Shown piece by piece: positions 45,444 through 54,693 of a stretch of 64,000 nucleotides of DNA. Under the pieces are notes generated by a model that ran no database searches, had not been told where the DNA came from, and saw only the letters and a program-made list of their open reading frames with translations. The DNA comes from Bacteroidota bacterium (GTDB lineage: Bacteria > Bacteroidota > Ignavibacteria > Ignavibacteriales > Melioribacteraceae). Positions within the stretch are counted from its first letter, which is position 1. Each line of letters opens with the position of its first letter. The position numbers and the translations under genes are program-made. The stretch covers positions 1-64,000 of the forward strand of contig JAMCSN010000269.1 in the NCBI GenBank assembly GCA_023381535.1, read 5' to 3'.

Positions 45444-47212
45444 CCAAACAAACTGCTCCCTGATGAGAAATAACTTTGCATTGAAAGTAACTGACTCAGT
45501 TGAGATTGAAGCTGAATATATTGTTTCCGTAACGAATCCGCACTGGAATTTATCATAGTCTGTTTAGATGAAATAGAATCGCTAAGATTTTGAATTGCCG
45601 AGCTGAACCCATTTCTTGCAACAGCTATATAACCTGTAGATGCAGTAAGATATGGCGAAGTGTTATTATACAAAACCGAAGCAACGCCGCTGGTGGAATT
45701 AAACACGGCGGCAACTTGATCAAGGTTGCTTGAAATTGCATTATCAAGTTGTGTAGAATTGGTAACACTTAAACCGTTGTTTATGTCAAAAGTGATTCCA
45801 ATCTTGGAAAGCGAGTTAATTTGTGTGGTACTTAGCCCGGCAACATCGGAAGTTGTGGTTGAATACAACATGCTCTGTAGAGAAGTCGCATTCGAATCAC
45901 CAACCAACACTCCTCTTGTGCCGTTGGTGGAAACAGTTTGGCTCTTGATGTATTTGTATAGATCGTTAAAAGTATCTATAAAAGATTGAATCTTACCTTT
46001 AATCTTTGTCGTGTCATTTTGAACTGTAACGTTTACAGTTGGGTCCGTTGCTTGCATTACCGATTTCAGATTTAGCGTAACGTTGGAAACCAAATCGGTA
46101 ATAATATTACTGTTCCTTTCAATATTAATTCCGTTAAACTGCAGCATTGCATTAAGCTGGGTTGTAGCGTAAACATAACCCGGCGTGTCAAGACCTGCAT
46201 TCTGTGCAAAACTCTGGCGCGTTGCACCTAGGTTCAAACCAACGGAAGCAAGTGCTTGACTGCCAACCTGATCGGTTAAAGACTCAATCCTGTAATCATA
46301 ACCCGACTGCTTTGCCGTAATCGAAAGCTGCGATGTGGTTGTAGTTGGCGAAAATACCGAAGCGGTAACCATTCCTGCTGCGCTGATTTCTTTTGTATTC
46401 GCTATTCCCAGTTCAGTCAACAGCGTACCGGTATCGCTTCCAAGAGAAATATATTTCGAATTATCATTAACCGTAACTTGAAGCTGAACATTTGAACCGT
46501 TAATTATTTTTTGTGCCGTGATTCCCGAAATTGCATTGAGTTGCGTAACAATATTATCCATTACCGCGCTGTATGTACCGGCAGTGTAGTTAATTGTAGT
46601 TTTTGTTCCGCCGAGATCAACAGTGAATGAACCGCTGCTTGCCGTTGAACCGGTTACCGAAGCTGAATTTACAACCGCAGTATCATTATTAACTGCGCTG
46701 GCTATCTTCGACATCAGGCTGGCGTTGGTGATTGCACCGTTTACAAAATCTGTCGGATCAAATACAACCGACACGTTGCTTGTCAAAGTGCCGCCGGCTC
46801 CGTCGCCCGATGTTAACACAAAGTTGTGTGTGCCTGCGGCAGTTATAACTGTAGAATTTGAAGTTGAAGTCGGGTCCTGAGATAGCACCAAATCGTTTTG
46901 AGCAAGTTGATTAACACGCATAGAATAGCTACCGGCTTGTGCCGTGCCTGAAACCGTTGCAGCAACAAATTTTTCGTTTGAAGATGTGGATGATTTATCT
47001 AAAAACGCTGAAGAAGTACCGGTACCTTTCAGTGTATAAAGAAGAGAATTCAGCGTGTTAAGTTTTCCGTTCAAAGTAACGTACGCTGCATCCAGATTCT
47101 GATACTTGGTCATCCTCGTGTTGAGCGGTGTAATTTTATTTTTCGTCTCGATGCTGATGTAAGAGCTTATGAGACTATTGATACCCGATGTTGTTAGAAG
47201 ATCATATGCCAT
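45440..47212 (-). CDS. fliD: flagellar filament cap protein FliD (HAP2)
   Basis: 590 residues. N-terminal FliD_N pattern (SGINSLISSYISIE, NLDAAYVTLNGKLNTL) and C-terminal FliD_C pattern (GVLVGDSNATSLQSML, LSKIGITFDINNGLSV, and the final SSADSLRKQYIQLQSQLSQLLSMQSYF). The middle is Ser/Thr-rich and variable, as usual for the exposed cap domains. FliD forms the cap under which flagellin subunits fold. It directly follows fliS (end 47213). Confidence 0.95.
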   Translation of the reverse strand: MAYDLLTTSGINSLISSYISIETKNKITPLNTRMTKYQNLDAAYVTLNGKLNTLNSLLYTLKGTGTSSAFLDKSSTSSNEKFVAATVSGTAQAGSYSMRVNQLAQNDLVLSQDPTSTSNSTVITAAGTHNFVLTSGDGAGGTLTSNVSVVFDPTDFVNGAITNASLMSKIASAVNNDTAVVNSASVTGSTASSGSFTVDLGGTKTTINYTAGTYSAVMDNIVTQLNAISGITAQKIINGSNVQLQVTVNDNSKYISLGSDTGTLLTELGIANTKEISAAGMVTASVFSPTTTTSQLSITAKQSGYDYRIESLTDQVGSQALASVGLNLGATRQSFAQNAGLDTPGYVYATTQLNAMLQFNGINIERNSNIITDLVSNVTLNLKSVMQATDPTVNVTVQNDTTKIKGKIQSFIDTFNDLYKYIKSQTVSTNGTRGVLVGDSNATSLQSMLYSTTTSDVAGLSTTQINSLSKIGITFDINNGLSVTNSTQLDNAISSNLDQVAAVFNSTSGVASVLYNNTSPYLTASTGYIAVARNGFSSAIQNLSDSISSKQTMINSSADSLRKQYIQLQSQLSQLLSMQSYFSSGSSLFG

Positions 47213-47551
47213 TTATTGCCCCTTTCGTAAAGCCGCCTGCCATGTTTCTCTTAGTTCGCCTAATATTTTTTGAACAGCTTGAAAATTTTTCTTTCGCATT
47301 TGATTCTGGCAAAAGATATAAAGATTTAACAGACCAACGGAAATTTCTTTTGCTCTGGCGTCTTCAAAATTGAGCGAGTTGATAAGAACCTGCAGCGCGT
47401 CGTTGGTCTTCAACATATCCTGTTTCAAACAACTTGAAATAGCAAAATCATACACCTTTAAAATCAGTTGTTCAGGCGTTGAAGCCGATACCTGGTTAAT
47501 TAAATATTGATTGATTTTTTCTTGAGGATATTTTGCAGTAGCTGTATGCAT
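47213..47551 (-). CDS. fliS: flagellin export chaperone FliS
   Basis: 112 residues, all-helical. Recognised from YLINQVSASTPEQLILKVYDFAISSCLKQD and INSLNFEDARAKEISVGLLNLYIF, the core of FliS, which binds the C-terminal helix of flagellin and prevents premature polymerisation. It stands between flagellin and fliD, the usual location. It may be expressed by read-through of the flagellin terminator or from its own promoter in the 71-base gap; no clear promoter is seen there. Confidence 0.93.
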   Translation of the reverse strand: MHTATAKYPQEKINQYLINQVSASTPEQLILKVYDFAISSCLKQDMLKTNDALQVLINSLNFEDARAKEISVGLLNLYIFCQNQMRKKNFQAVQKILGELRETWQAALRKGQ

Positions 47552-47577
47552 ATTTAGTAACCTAATTTATAAATTAT

Positions 47578-47607
47578 AATAAACGCCCCCGGAATAGAAC
47601 CGGGGGC
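47578..47607 (-). terminator. intrinsic terminator after the flagellin gene
   Basis: Perfect 8-bp stem GCCCCCGG (47585-47592) and CCGGGGGC (47600-47607) with a 7-base loop, followed on the minus strand by the T-rich GTTTATTATAATTT. It lies 15 bases after the flagellin stop and would make flagellin mRNA mostly monocistronic. Confidence 0.85.
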
Positions 47608-47622
47608 TTAAACCGCTCTCAA

Positions 47623-48411
47623 TTAACGGAAGAGTGATAAGAGTTGCTGTGGAGCCGCATTCATTTGTGATAACATAGCTGTTGCTATTTGACCGGAAAT
47701 CTGGCCTTTGGTTGAGTTCAACTGTTCAGCAGCCATATCAGCATCGAACAATTGCGAAATTAATGCTGTGTTATTGGCTACTGATGCTGTCAAGAAATCT
47801 TGACGGGAATTGAAAGTCTGCGTTGAATTACCAACGTAGGAAAGAGATGTTCTTACATTGCTTTGGAATGTTGTGATATCCGTAGTCATAGAAGCGGCAT
47901 CACCGACTCGCAGAGCTGTCAATGCGGTGGAGTTATCACCAAGTTGATTGCCAATGTTAACTACAACGGCAGTTGCACCCGCACCAAACGAATTGCTGGC
48001 ACTTGCTAACAAATCTGTACCATTAATCTTGGTGTTTGAAAGAATGGAACTAACTTCATCTGCAAGAGTTTTTACATCATTTTGAAGTGCAGTCTTATCT
48101 TTCAACGGATCCTTATAGTCTTCTTGTTTTGCAAGAATCTGGTTTAATTTGTCATAAACTTGCTGAAGAGCAGATTCTGCAGTTGACAAGAAGTTCTGAG
48201 CAGACGAAATGTTTGATAACTGCGATTTCATCTGTAAGTTGGATGCTTCAAGTTTCTTACCTACGTTCCAGCCAGAAGTGTCATCTGCCACACTGTTAAT
48301 TCTTTTTGTGGTAGCAAGACGTAATTGAGCTTTTTGGGTTTCGGCAGTAACTTTTGCTAATGCGTTGTAAGCCTGAAGAGCTCCGAGATTTGTGTTAACT
48401 GAGAAAGCCAT
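47623..48411 (-). CDS. flagellin (short form)
   Basis: 262 residues. The N-terminal D0/D1 segment (AFSVNTNLGALQAYNAL, RLATTKRINSVADDTSGW) and the C-terminal D1/D0 segment (SQLFDADMAAEQLNSTKGQISGQIATAMLSQMNAAPQQLLSLFR-type ending) are well conserved, with only a small central region, so it lacks the exposed D2/D3 domains of longer flagellins. GGAGG (48418-48422) with six-base spacing precedes the ATG. The leader carries a sigma-28 promoter, a stem-loop and a CsrA-type site over the ribosome binding site, indicating transcriptional control by FliA/FlgM and translational control by CsrA/FliW. Nearby glycosyltransferases make glycosylation plausible. Equivalent to fliC/hag. Confidence 0.96.
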   Translation of the reverse strand: MAFSVNTNLGALQAYNALAKVTAETQKAQLRLATTKRINSVADDTSGWNVGKKLEASNLQMKSQLSNISSAQNFLSTAESALQQVYDKLNQILAKQEDYKDPLKDKTALQNDVKTLADEVSSILSNTKINGTDLLASASNSFGAGATAVVVNIGNQLGDNSTALTALRVGDAASMTTDITTFQSNVRTSLSYVGNSTQTFNSRQDFLTASVANNTALISQLFDADMAAEQLNSTKGQISGQIATAMLSQMNAAPQQLLSLFR

Positions 48412-48416
48412 AATAT

Positions 48417-48426
48417 ACCTCCGTGT
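48417..48426 (-). promoter_or_regulatory. CsrA binding site overlapping the flagellin ribosome binding site
   Basis: ACACGGAGGT on the minus strand matches the CsrA consensus ACANGGANGT at every defined position and contains the Shine-Dalgarno GGAGG. Binding would block initiation. csrA and its antagonist gene fliW lie about 10 kb upstream on the same strand. Confidence 0.75.
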
Positions 48427-48441
48427 GTTTGGTTTTGTTTA

Positions 48442-48459
48442 TCAAGCATCCTTGCTTGA
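48442..48459 (-). promoter_or_regulatory. stem-loop presenting a second CsrA site in the flagellin leader
   Basis: TCAAGCA and TGCTTGA form a perfect 7-bp stem closing the loop AGGA. A GGA in a hairpin loop is the preferred CsrA target, and GCAAGGATGC matches ACANGGANGT except at the two outer, base-paired positions. It lies about 20 bases upstream of the site on the Shine-Dalgarno. Confidence 0.72.
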
Positions 48460-48494
48460 CTGTTATTAATTAAGAGATTTAATTCTCACTTATA

Positions 48495-48521
48495 TTATCG
48501 GAGGGCACTAAAAATTGTTTA
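48495..48521 (-). promoter_or_regulatory. sigma-28 (FliA) promoter of flagellin
   Basis: On the minus strand TAAA (48521-48518), 15 bases, then TCCGATAA (48502-48495), which differs from the consensus TAAA-N15-GCCGATAA at one position. It lies 84 bases before the flagellin ATG, leaving a leader of about 75 bases that contains the CsrA sites. Confidence 0.85.
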
Positions 48522-48542
48522 GCACTATTGCTGTTTACCGGT

Positions 48543-50072
48543 TTAGAGCGGCACCTTTGTAAGCATTAATAACTTTCGTTTGAGAGTTTTTACTCTCGTC
48601 ATAACATCGGCTACATGAGAAAATTTCTTCTCGAGAAGCAAAACTATCGGTCTAATCTTTTCATCAAGACCTTGCTTCAAATAAAAAGAAATTAGATAGA
48701 AAAGGATGGACGGATCATCGTCGGCTTTGTTGGTTAATTTTTCAAGTACTAGTGTAGCTTCTTCTACTCTTCCCAATTCATCAAGAGTTTTTGCATACAA
48801 TTTTTCAATGTCGATTGAAGCGGTAAACCGTGCTCTTATTTTTTCAACAATTTCCAGAACATGTTGTTTGTACGGATTGTTTCCGAGTATAAGCATTATG
48901 AAACTTAGATTGTTTCTGTTCGTCATTTTAGGAAGCAAATTGATTTCTTCTTGCGTGAATGATGAATTGGAAAAAAGTTTATTCATCACATTGAACTTAG
49001 TTAGTTCGTGTTGTCCCCCCATCTTTTTAAAATAAGAAAACAATTCATTTTGATAGAACTGGTAGTTGGAGTTATTTCTATTTTGTATGGAGAGCGTGAG
49101 ACCGTAATAAATAACTTCTTCGGTATCGAGCATAATAGAGAGAGAGTAATACAACCGCTTATTCAGCATTTCTTGATTCAACAAATACGCTCTTTTGCAT
49201 CTCTCTTCCGCCATTACAAGCTCGCCTTTCCTAAGAGCAATCTTTGAAGCAAGCATATGGGCGAACGGCTGTTTATCATCTACTTTTAGTGAATACTGAA
49301 TATATTTTTCTGCGTCGGTTATTCTATGATTTTGCTGCGAGATTAGTGCGAGAGACGTATAACATTGTGCTCTGTATTGTCTATCCAACTTTCCGGATTC
49401 CGCCGCAATATGAAAATAGTTTACGGCATTTTCATTATCCTTCAGCACACTGTAGGTTAATCCTAACTGAAAAGCGCAGTATGCCGATTTGTTCGCCTCA
49501 TAATCTTCCAGCAGAAGAAACAGATTCCGTTTAGCTTTCAACTTTTTTTCTTCAGCCGAGACATTGTACCCTAAGTGTTTTATCAAAACTTTGGATTGAA
49601 TTAATGCAAGCCCTTTATTCAGCAGCGAAGGTTCGATTTGCTCATGCACTTTCCCGGAAAACTTAATATTCGAATAGTTTGCAAATAATCTAACGTAGCG
49701 AATATAATTGTCTCTGCCATTCTCTTCGTCAATGCTCAATACGGTGCAGTAATATCCTATCTTTTGCTTGGTATTCGTCAACTGCTTTAGTTCTTGAATA
49801 GAATTGGCGTCAAGCCTTTCATCGGCATCAAGATACAAAATCCAATCGCCGGTAGATTTGCTCAAGGCATAGTTTCGCGCTGCAGAAAAATCATTTATCC
49901 ATCCAAAATTATAAACCTGTGCACCGTAACTTTTCGCTATCTCAACGGTTGCATCGGTAGAACCGGTATCCACAATTACAATTTCATCAACCACATTCTT
50001 TACCGACTCCAGACATTCTTTAAGATGCTTCTCTTCGTCTTTAACGATCATTGAGAGAGTTATCGATTTCAT
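48543..50072 (-). CDS. family 2 glycosyltransferase with TPR domain
   Basis: 509 residues. The N-terminal GT2 domain (about 1-170) shows LSMIVKDEEKHLKECLESV, DTGSTDATVEIA, NFGWINDFSAARNYAL and DADERLD, the SunS/WaaE-like subgroup. The rest (about 190-500) is alpha-helical with TPR-like repeats (FQLGLTYSVLKDNENAVNYFHIAAESG). GT2-TPR proteins of this plan often glycosylate proteins directly. It lies immediately upstream of flagellin on the same strand but beyond flagellin's own sigma-28 promoter. Flagellin is a likely acceptor by location; sugar donor unknown. Confidence 0.85.
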   Translation of the reverse strand: MKSITLSMIVKDEEKHLKECLESVKNVVDEIVIVDTGSTDATVEIAKSYGAQVYNFGWINDFSAARNYALSKSTGDWILYLDADERLDANSIQELKQLTNTKQKIGYYCTVLSIDEENGRDNYIRYVRLFANYSNIKFSGKVHEQIEPSLLNKGLALIQSKVLIKHLGYNVSAEEKKLKAKRNLFLLLEDYEANKSAYCAFQLGLTYSVLKDNENAVNYFHIAAESGKLDRQYRAQCYTSLALISQQNHRITDAEKYIQYSLKVDDKQPFAHMLASKIALRKGELVMAEERCKRAYLLNQEMLNKRLYYSLSIMLDTEEVIYYGLTLSIQNRNNSNYQFYQNELFSYFKKMGGQHELTKFNVMNKLFSNSSFTQEEINLLPKMTNRNNLSFIMLILGNNPYKQHVLEIVEKIRARFTASIDIEKLYAKTLDELGRVEEATLVLEKLTNKADDDPSILFYLISFYLKQGLDEKIRPIVLLLEKKFSHVADVMTRVKTLKRKLLMLTKVPL

Positions 50073-50285
50073 AAAAACCTTTTTTAATTTATGATTGCTT
50101 CAAATTTTTTTCTGAAGACAAAGAAGACATGGTCCAAGACAAACTGGGCAGTATTGTTCATCTGAGCTCCAAATAATTTTTAGGAAGTAGGCATTTTTTG
50201 TACCATGTGAAAAAACCAAAAGTGGTGGAAATTTAGCGGGATTCTTGTTGCTTATTGGTCGCTTGGCTATTATTGACCAGAGACG

Positions 50286-52121
50286 TTACTGAACCAGTTT
50301 GATGAGGTCTTTGGTTGTCTCTTCAATCTTTTGATTGGCTTCGTTCATCATTTCATTTTCGTTATTGGTTCGAAGCGCCTTCAATTCTTCAACGCGTTTT
50401 CTATGATGAGTAATACTTATGTTGATATTTTCAGCCATAATTTTTTCTTTATTCTCGAAACTATTTTTTGTTTCGGCTATCAACGATTCCTTTTCCACTT
50501 TCAGGTAATGAAGTCGCTTCTGGAGTTTCAATTTAACATCGTAGCGTTCAATCACAACAACTGCGGAGAGGAGAAGCGTGATAACTACTCCGACAAGAAA
50601 ACTTATAGCTCCCCATTTTGAACCAGTAATAAGTAAATAAGAAAATATGGAATTGTATTCGGAGGTATCCGTTAACGATCGATTCGAATAACCCGCCACA
50701 CCGCCTATAAAAAATACAACCAGAGCAATGATAATATTGTAAGTCATGTTGTTAAAAAGCGACGTACGGGGATTGTAGCGGTCTATGTGCGGTAAATCAT
50801 TTATCCGCTCTTCAACTGCGAGCGCTTCGTCGTTGAAGTTTTCATTTATGTGCTGAACAGAAGTATTTAAGCTTTCTTTCATTCTCGTTTTAAAATTCTC
50901 TAGTTCTTCAGCCAGTTGTTTTTCGGTATTCATATTTTCAATTATTGATGAATCAAGACTCTGAAGTTTCTCTCGAACTTTTCCGTAAAAATCCTCTTTA
51001 ACTCTTGAAACTATTTTTTCCACAACCTCGTTAATTCTGTCGCGAATTTCCGGAAACGTTGCATAAAGCAGAGTATTTGCTATGGTCGAATAACCGGCAA
51101 ATATTTTTCCAAAGAAATCGAAAGACTTCTTTATCTCGTCGTCATAATATCCATCTAAATGTTTGGACCTTATCTCATTGAGATTGTCTCTGAAGACCGT
51201 GAACGAAGTTTGTTCTTTTGCATGAAATTCTTCCAGTATAACTTGAATTGCATCGATAGCTTTGCTGAAATCGTTTTCATGAAAGACATTATAAATGAAT
51301 GCATTCTTAAAAAAGTAATTGAACATTCCAAAATTATTTGTCCTTAAAGCAATACCCAATCTGTGAACATCGTATTGCATTACTTCGCGTAAATAATAAA
51401 TCACCAATTCTTCGTTGCCAAGGTGTAATTCCGTTAAAGCGGAATAAATTTTTGCCGTGCATCCGTTCGATCTTATTTCCAGAGCTTCTTTGAAAGCTGC
51501 ATTGGCTTCGGAATAATTGGATTCCTTCAAGTGAACAAATCCAACATAAAGTTTAAGAATGTATTGGAGTTCAAGCTTCGTCTGGTCGTTCAGTCTAAGC
51601 GTGCTTATTATATCAATCGCACCCTTGAACGATTCAAGCGCACGAGCCGGATTGTAAAAAGTAATCTGGTAAGTTAGAATGATTCCTTTCAAGATCAGTT
51701 TGAAAAAGTTGTGTTTGTTTATATCGCGTTCAATAAAGTTAACAGTCAGGGTCGAATAATATTCTTTCTCGCTCTTTAGTCTAGTTGTTGCCCATCGGGA
51801 GTAGTTTTCCTTGATCTGCTTATGAAGTTCGTTATGGACCATCCCTTTGAAATGAAGTTTCATATATTCTTCAATCTGAAGAAGCAGAGAAGAATCGTAA
51901 ACCCAGAAGAGCGGAGCGTTATTATAAGGAATAAATATTTCTTTCAGTTCGGCAGGCAAATCCAAAGAGAAAAATCTTACACTCTCTTTGATGATACTTA
52001 TCGGATCGGTATCATTTTTAACGGTAATCTGAAAATGCTCTTTCGCAAGTTTATAGAACTTGGAAATGAGCACCTCATTACCGATAGTTTGATTGCCGTA
52101 TTTTTCTGCCAACACTGTCAT
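50286..52121 (-). CDS. two-TM protein with helical/TPR-like N-terminus and coiled coils, unknown function
   Basis: 611 residues. Residues 1-330 are helical with TPR-like stretches (KLYVGFVHLKESNYSEANAAFKEALEI). Residues 370-430 look like a coiled coil (FYGKVREKLQSLDSSIIENMNTEKQLAEELE). Two membrane helices follow (about 455-475, ending FFIGGVAGYS, and 492-515, ISFLVGVVITLLLSAVVVIE), and a second coiled coil (about 520-611) closes the protein. No signal peptide. I recognise no family. It follows a cytoplasmic sensor kinase by 12 bases and is the last gene of the long motility operon. It may tether or scaffold something at the membrane; that is speculation. Confidence 0.7.
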   Translation of the reverse strand: MTVLAEKYGNQTIGNEVLISKFYKLAKEHFQITVKNDTDPISIIKESVRFFSLDLPAELKEIFIPYNNAPLFWVYDSSLLLQIEEYMKLHFKGMVHNELHKQIKENYSRWATTRLKSEKEYYSTLTVNFIERDINKHNFFKLILKGIILTYQITFYNPARALESFKGAIDIISTLRLNDQTKLELQYILKLYVGFVHLKESNYSEANAAFKEALEIRSNGCTAKIYSALTELHLGNEELVIYYLREVMQYDVHRLGIALRTNNFGMFNYFFKNAFIYNVFHENDFSKAIDAIQVILEEFHAKEQTSFTVFRDNLNEIRSKHLDGYYDDEIKKSFDFFGKIFAGYSTIANTLLYATFPEIRDRINEVVEKIVSRVKEDFYGKVREKLQSLDSSIIENMNTEKQLAEELENFKTRMKESLNTSVQHINENFNDEALAVEERINDLPHIDRYNPRTSLFNNMTYNIIIALVVFFIGGVAGYSNRSLTDTSEYNSIFSYLLITGSKWGAISFLVGVVITLLLSAVVVIERYDVKLKLQKRLHYLKVEKESLIAETKNSFENKEKIMAENINISITHHRKRVEELKALRTNNENEMMNEANQKIEETTKDLIKLVQ

Positions 52122-52133
52122 TGTAAAATTAGT

Positions 52134-53993
52134 TTATCCGTTTCTATGCGAAGACTGAAACGTTAGTTTTATTTTTGTGCCTTTGTTCTTTTCACTTTCA
52201 ATTTCAAAATTGCCGTTCATCAACCGCGTTAACTTGTAAGCAATGGTAAGCCCAAGCCCGGCTCCTTCGAAGGGACGAGTGTATCCTTCAATTTCTTGCG
52301 CAAACGGTTTGATCAATCTTTCAAGCTGCGTTTGGTCGATACCTACGCCTGTATCGGCGATAGTAATTTCCACAAATCCATTGCTCGATTTCGTACCAAC
52401 GATTATATGCCCGTGGTTCGTGTACTTAATCGCATTATCCACCAGTGCCTGGACTATCTTTTCAAACTTTACCCAGTCCACTTCAATCATGCAGTCGTCA
52501 GCGGCTATATCAACAACAAAATTCAGATTCTTTTTTGCCGCGTCGCTCATCATCTTCCCGGAAACGTTTCTAATAACCTGGTTGCAGTTCAGATCAACTT
52601 TTTCCAGTTCAACCTCGCCCGATTCAATCTGCGAGACATCAATAATATTCGTGAACAAATTCAGTGCTCTGCCGAGAACCTCTTTCATGGAATCCATCAA
52701 TTCTTTTATCGAGTCTATATCCCCCGTTTCAACACTTTCGTTTATGATTTCCGAATAACCGAGAATTGCGTTGTATGGTGTTCTAATTTCGTGCGACATG
52801 TTGGCGAGAAAATCCGATTTCATTTTGTTAAGCTGAATTTCTTTATGATATGCTTTCTTCAGCTGTTCTCCGTATTGAATTTCTTCCGTAATGTCTTTCA
52901 TACCAATGATAAAGTACGACGACGGTTTTTCGTATTCGGGAATCGAGGTGATTTTGCATTTGTACACGCGATCGTCATCGTGTTTATACGGGAACTCATC
53001 TACTGCGGTCGAGTTTACCGTATATTTTTGAATCGAATCATGAATATCGGACGTCAATTGCTTCGGTAGTAAATCGTCAATTCTTAAAGAACTGATTTTA
53101 TTTCTGTCTAAATGAAATGTTCTGAAAAAATTATCATTCGCATTCTCAAAAAGAAAAGTCGGACCGATTCTTTCGACAATAAGAAGCAAGTCGCTTATGT
53201 TTTCTATAATTAACTTTTGCTTTTTCTCCGATCTTTCTATCGCTCGCGTTTGATTTATCACCTCGGTAAGATTGGTGGCGATGAAAATAAAACTAACGGC
53301 ATTTCGCTCGTTATCAAATATCGGATTGAGATGCAGTTCCCAATATTCCTCCGGAAATAACCAATGGAAGTTTACTATTTTTTTCCACGGCACCGGCGCA
53401 TTTAAGCAGCCTGTTAAATCTTCAAGGTCTCTTGCATCTAAAGCGTTTTTCAATATCTCGATTATGTTTTTCCCGAAAATATTTTCGGCTTCTTTTGCCA
53501 ACACATCTTCAAACGATTTAGAAACGTACGTTACTTTTTGCGCTTCATCTAGAATCATTAAAGGAAGTTTCCCATGATCGAGCGCGTTATGAAGCGATGT
53601 TATTTTATTTTCGAGTTTCTTCTGCTGATCTAACGACTGAATGGACAAAACAAAATATTGTGTGCTGTTAACGATTACCCGTTCGATCCTGATGAAGTAG
53701 CCCTTAACAACATTTTCCTTGTCGAGAGTTAGATTGATATCGACGGAAATATTTTTGTATTTGCTTTCATGAAACCCTTTCACGAGATAAATGAATTCCA
53801 TGTTGGAATGCATCTGTATAATATTATCGCCGATATCCAGTTTGAAAGTGCTCTTGAATGCATCGTTGCAGTAAACGATTGCAAGCGAAAGGTCAATAAT
53901 TACCAGGGGACTGCTGTTGGGCAGTTCAGTATAATGTCGAAAATCCGGTTTCGATTCGACGAACAATAGTGGCTGATTTCTCAAGTCTGTCAT
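52134..53993 (-). CDS. cytoplasmic PAS sensor histidine kinase
   Basis: 619 residues without membrane helices. Three PAS-like domains (about 20-125, 130-250, 260-375) precede a phosphoacceptor domain with DFLANMSHEIRTPYNAILGYSE (His near 399) and an HATPase domain with DNAIKY, DTGVGI and GAGLGLTIAYKL. It is therefore a complete soluble kinase sensing an internal signal (redox, ligand or partner protein). It lies three bases after an unknown 216-residue protein and downstream of three receiver-domain proteins in the same motility operon, which are its probable partners. Confidence 0.9.
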   Translation of the reverse strand: MTDLRNQPLLFVESKPDFRHYTELPNSSPLVIIDLSLAIVYCNDAFKSTFKLDIGDNIIQMHSNMEFIYLVKGFHESKYKNISVDINLTLDKENVVKGYFIRIERVIVNSTQYFVLSIQSLDQQKKLENKITSLHNALDHGKLPLMILDEAQKVTYVSKSFEDVLAKEAENIFGKNIIEILKNALDARDLEDLTGCLNAPVPWKKIVNFHWLFPEEYWELHLNPIFDNERNAVSFIFIATNLTEVINQTRAIERSEKKQKLIIENISDLLLIVERIGPTFLFENANDNFFRTFHLDRNKISSLRIDDLLPKQLTSDIHDSIQKYTVNSTAVDEFPYKHDDDRVYKCKITSIPEYEKPSSYFIIGMKDITEEIQYGEQLKKAYHKEIQLNKMKSDFLANMSHEIRTPYNAILGYSEIINESVETGDIDSIKELMDSMKEVLGRALNLFTNIIDVSQIESGEVELEKVDLNCNQVIRNVSGKMMSDAAKKNLNFVVDIAADDCMIEVDWVKFEKIVQALVDNAIKYTNHGHIIVGTKSSNGFVEITIADTGVGIDQTQLERLIKPFAQEIEGYTRPFEGAGLGLTIAYKLTRLMNGNFEIESEKNKGTKIKLTFQSSHRNG

Positions 53994-53996
53994 TGA

Positions 53997-54647
53997 CTAT
54001 ATCTTTGAAATATTCAGTTTAGATAATGATAGATGTTTTCCTTGGTTTTTATCGGTCAATGAAAAAACAAATTTCTTTGAAAGATACATCTCAAGAAAAT
54101 TCACGATGCAAGAATTCAAATATTCAAATTCCGATTTCAGCGGCTCGGCTTCTTTTTCAATTACATTTTGCACTAAAGGATGATTTTCGGAAAGTTGCAA
54201 AACATAAGTGCTGATTTCGGTTAAATCATTAAAGAAATTATTAAGATGCGGTAAGGTTAACCGCGGATCCAGTTTCCGTGCCGTATCAGCCGAAACGAAA
54301 CTAATGAACTGAACACGAACTGAAATTTTGTGTTTAGTTGTCTCAACATTTTTTGTTACGCCGTATTCAATGTCCTGATGTTTTACTAAATCTATTTCGT
54401 TCACTTTGACTAAGAATCTTATTCCATCCAATTCAAAATCAATTACGGTCTTATCATTTTCTTTTTCGAAGACGTTTAATTTCCAATGATGGCTCGTCAT
54501 AAATGCAACAGCGGGTGAAAAAGAAATTGAATCGCTAAGTGAGAAATTGGCATGGCGAAAAACACCGGATTTCGATCCGTGTTTCCCGGATTTCGGCGGG
54601 TTCTTGTACTCAGAACTCGAAGTTATATTTATAATTTTTTCCAACAT
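53997..54647 (-). CDS. hypothetical cytoplasmic protein in the motility signalling cassette
   Basis: 216 residues, no signal peptide or membrane helix. The N-terminus is Ser/Lys/Gly-rich (SSEYKNPPKSGKHGSK). A likely mixed alpha/beta domain follows, with segments FSLSDSISFSPAVAFMTSHHWKL and KISVRVQFISF, and a helical C-terminal third. No family recognised. Its Shine-Dalgarno GGAGG overlaps the 3' arm of a 9-bp stem-loop. It lies between a REC-DHp protein and a sensor kinase, so a role in that signalling pathway is a reasonable guess. Confidence 0.65.
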   Translation of the reverse strand: MLEKIINITSSSEYKNPPKSGKHGSKSGVFRHANFSLSDSISFSPAVAFMTSHHWKLNVFEKENDKTVIDFELDGIRFLVKVNEIDLVKHQDIEYGVTKNVETTKHKISVRVQFISFVSADTARKLDPRLTLPHLNNFFNDLTEISTYVLQLSENHPLVQNVIEKEAEPLKSEFEYLNSCIVNFLEMYLSKKFVFSLTDKNQGKHLSLSKLNISKI

Positions 54648-54648
54648 G

Positions 54649-54681
54649 CCTTTTCCTCCGCATTATTATCGAAGGAAAAGG
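54649..54681 (-). promoter_or_regulatory. stem-loop overlapping the ribosome binding site of the 216-residue gene
   Basis: CCTTTTCCT and AGGAAAAGG form a perfect 9-bp stem with a 15-base loop in the 46-base intergenic gap. The 3' arm contains part of the Shine-Dalgarno AGGA just before the ATG at 54647. It may reduce translation or mark an RNA processing site. Confidence 0.4.
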
Positions 54682-54693
54682 AAGAATTTTGAA

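Noticed and set aside
50191..50205. Sigma-54-like promoter (TGGTAC-N5-ATGC) before the GT2-TPR gene
   Set aside because: The -24/-12 match is partial, and a similar TGGTACAAAA upstream of the gene at 44096 lacks the -12 GC, so the evidence is too weak.
52296..53069. 257-codon open frame antisense to the soluble kinase
   Set aside because: It lies opposite conserved kinase motifs and has no recognisable protein features.
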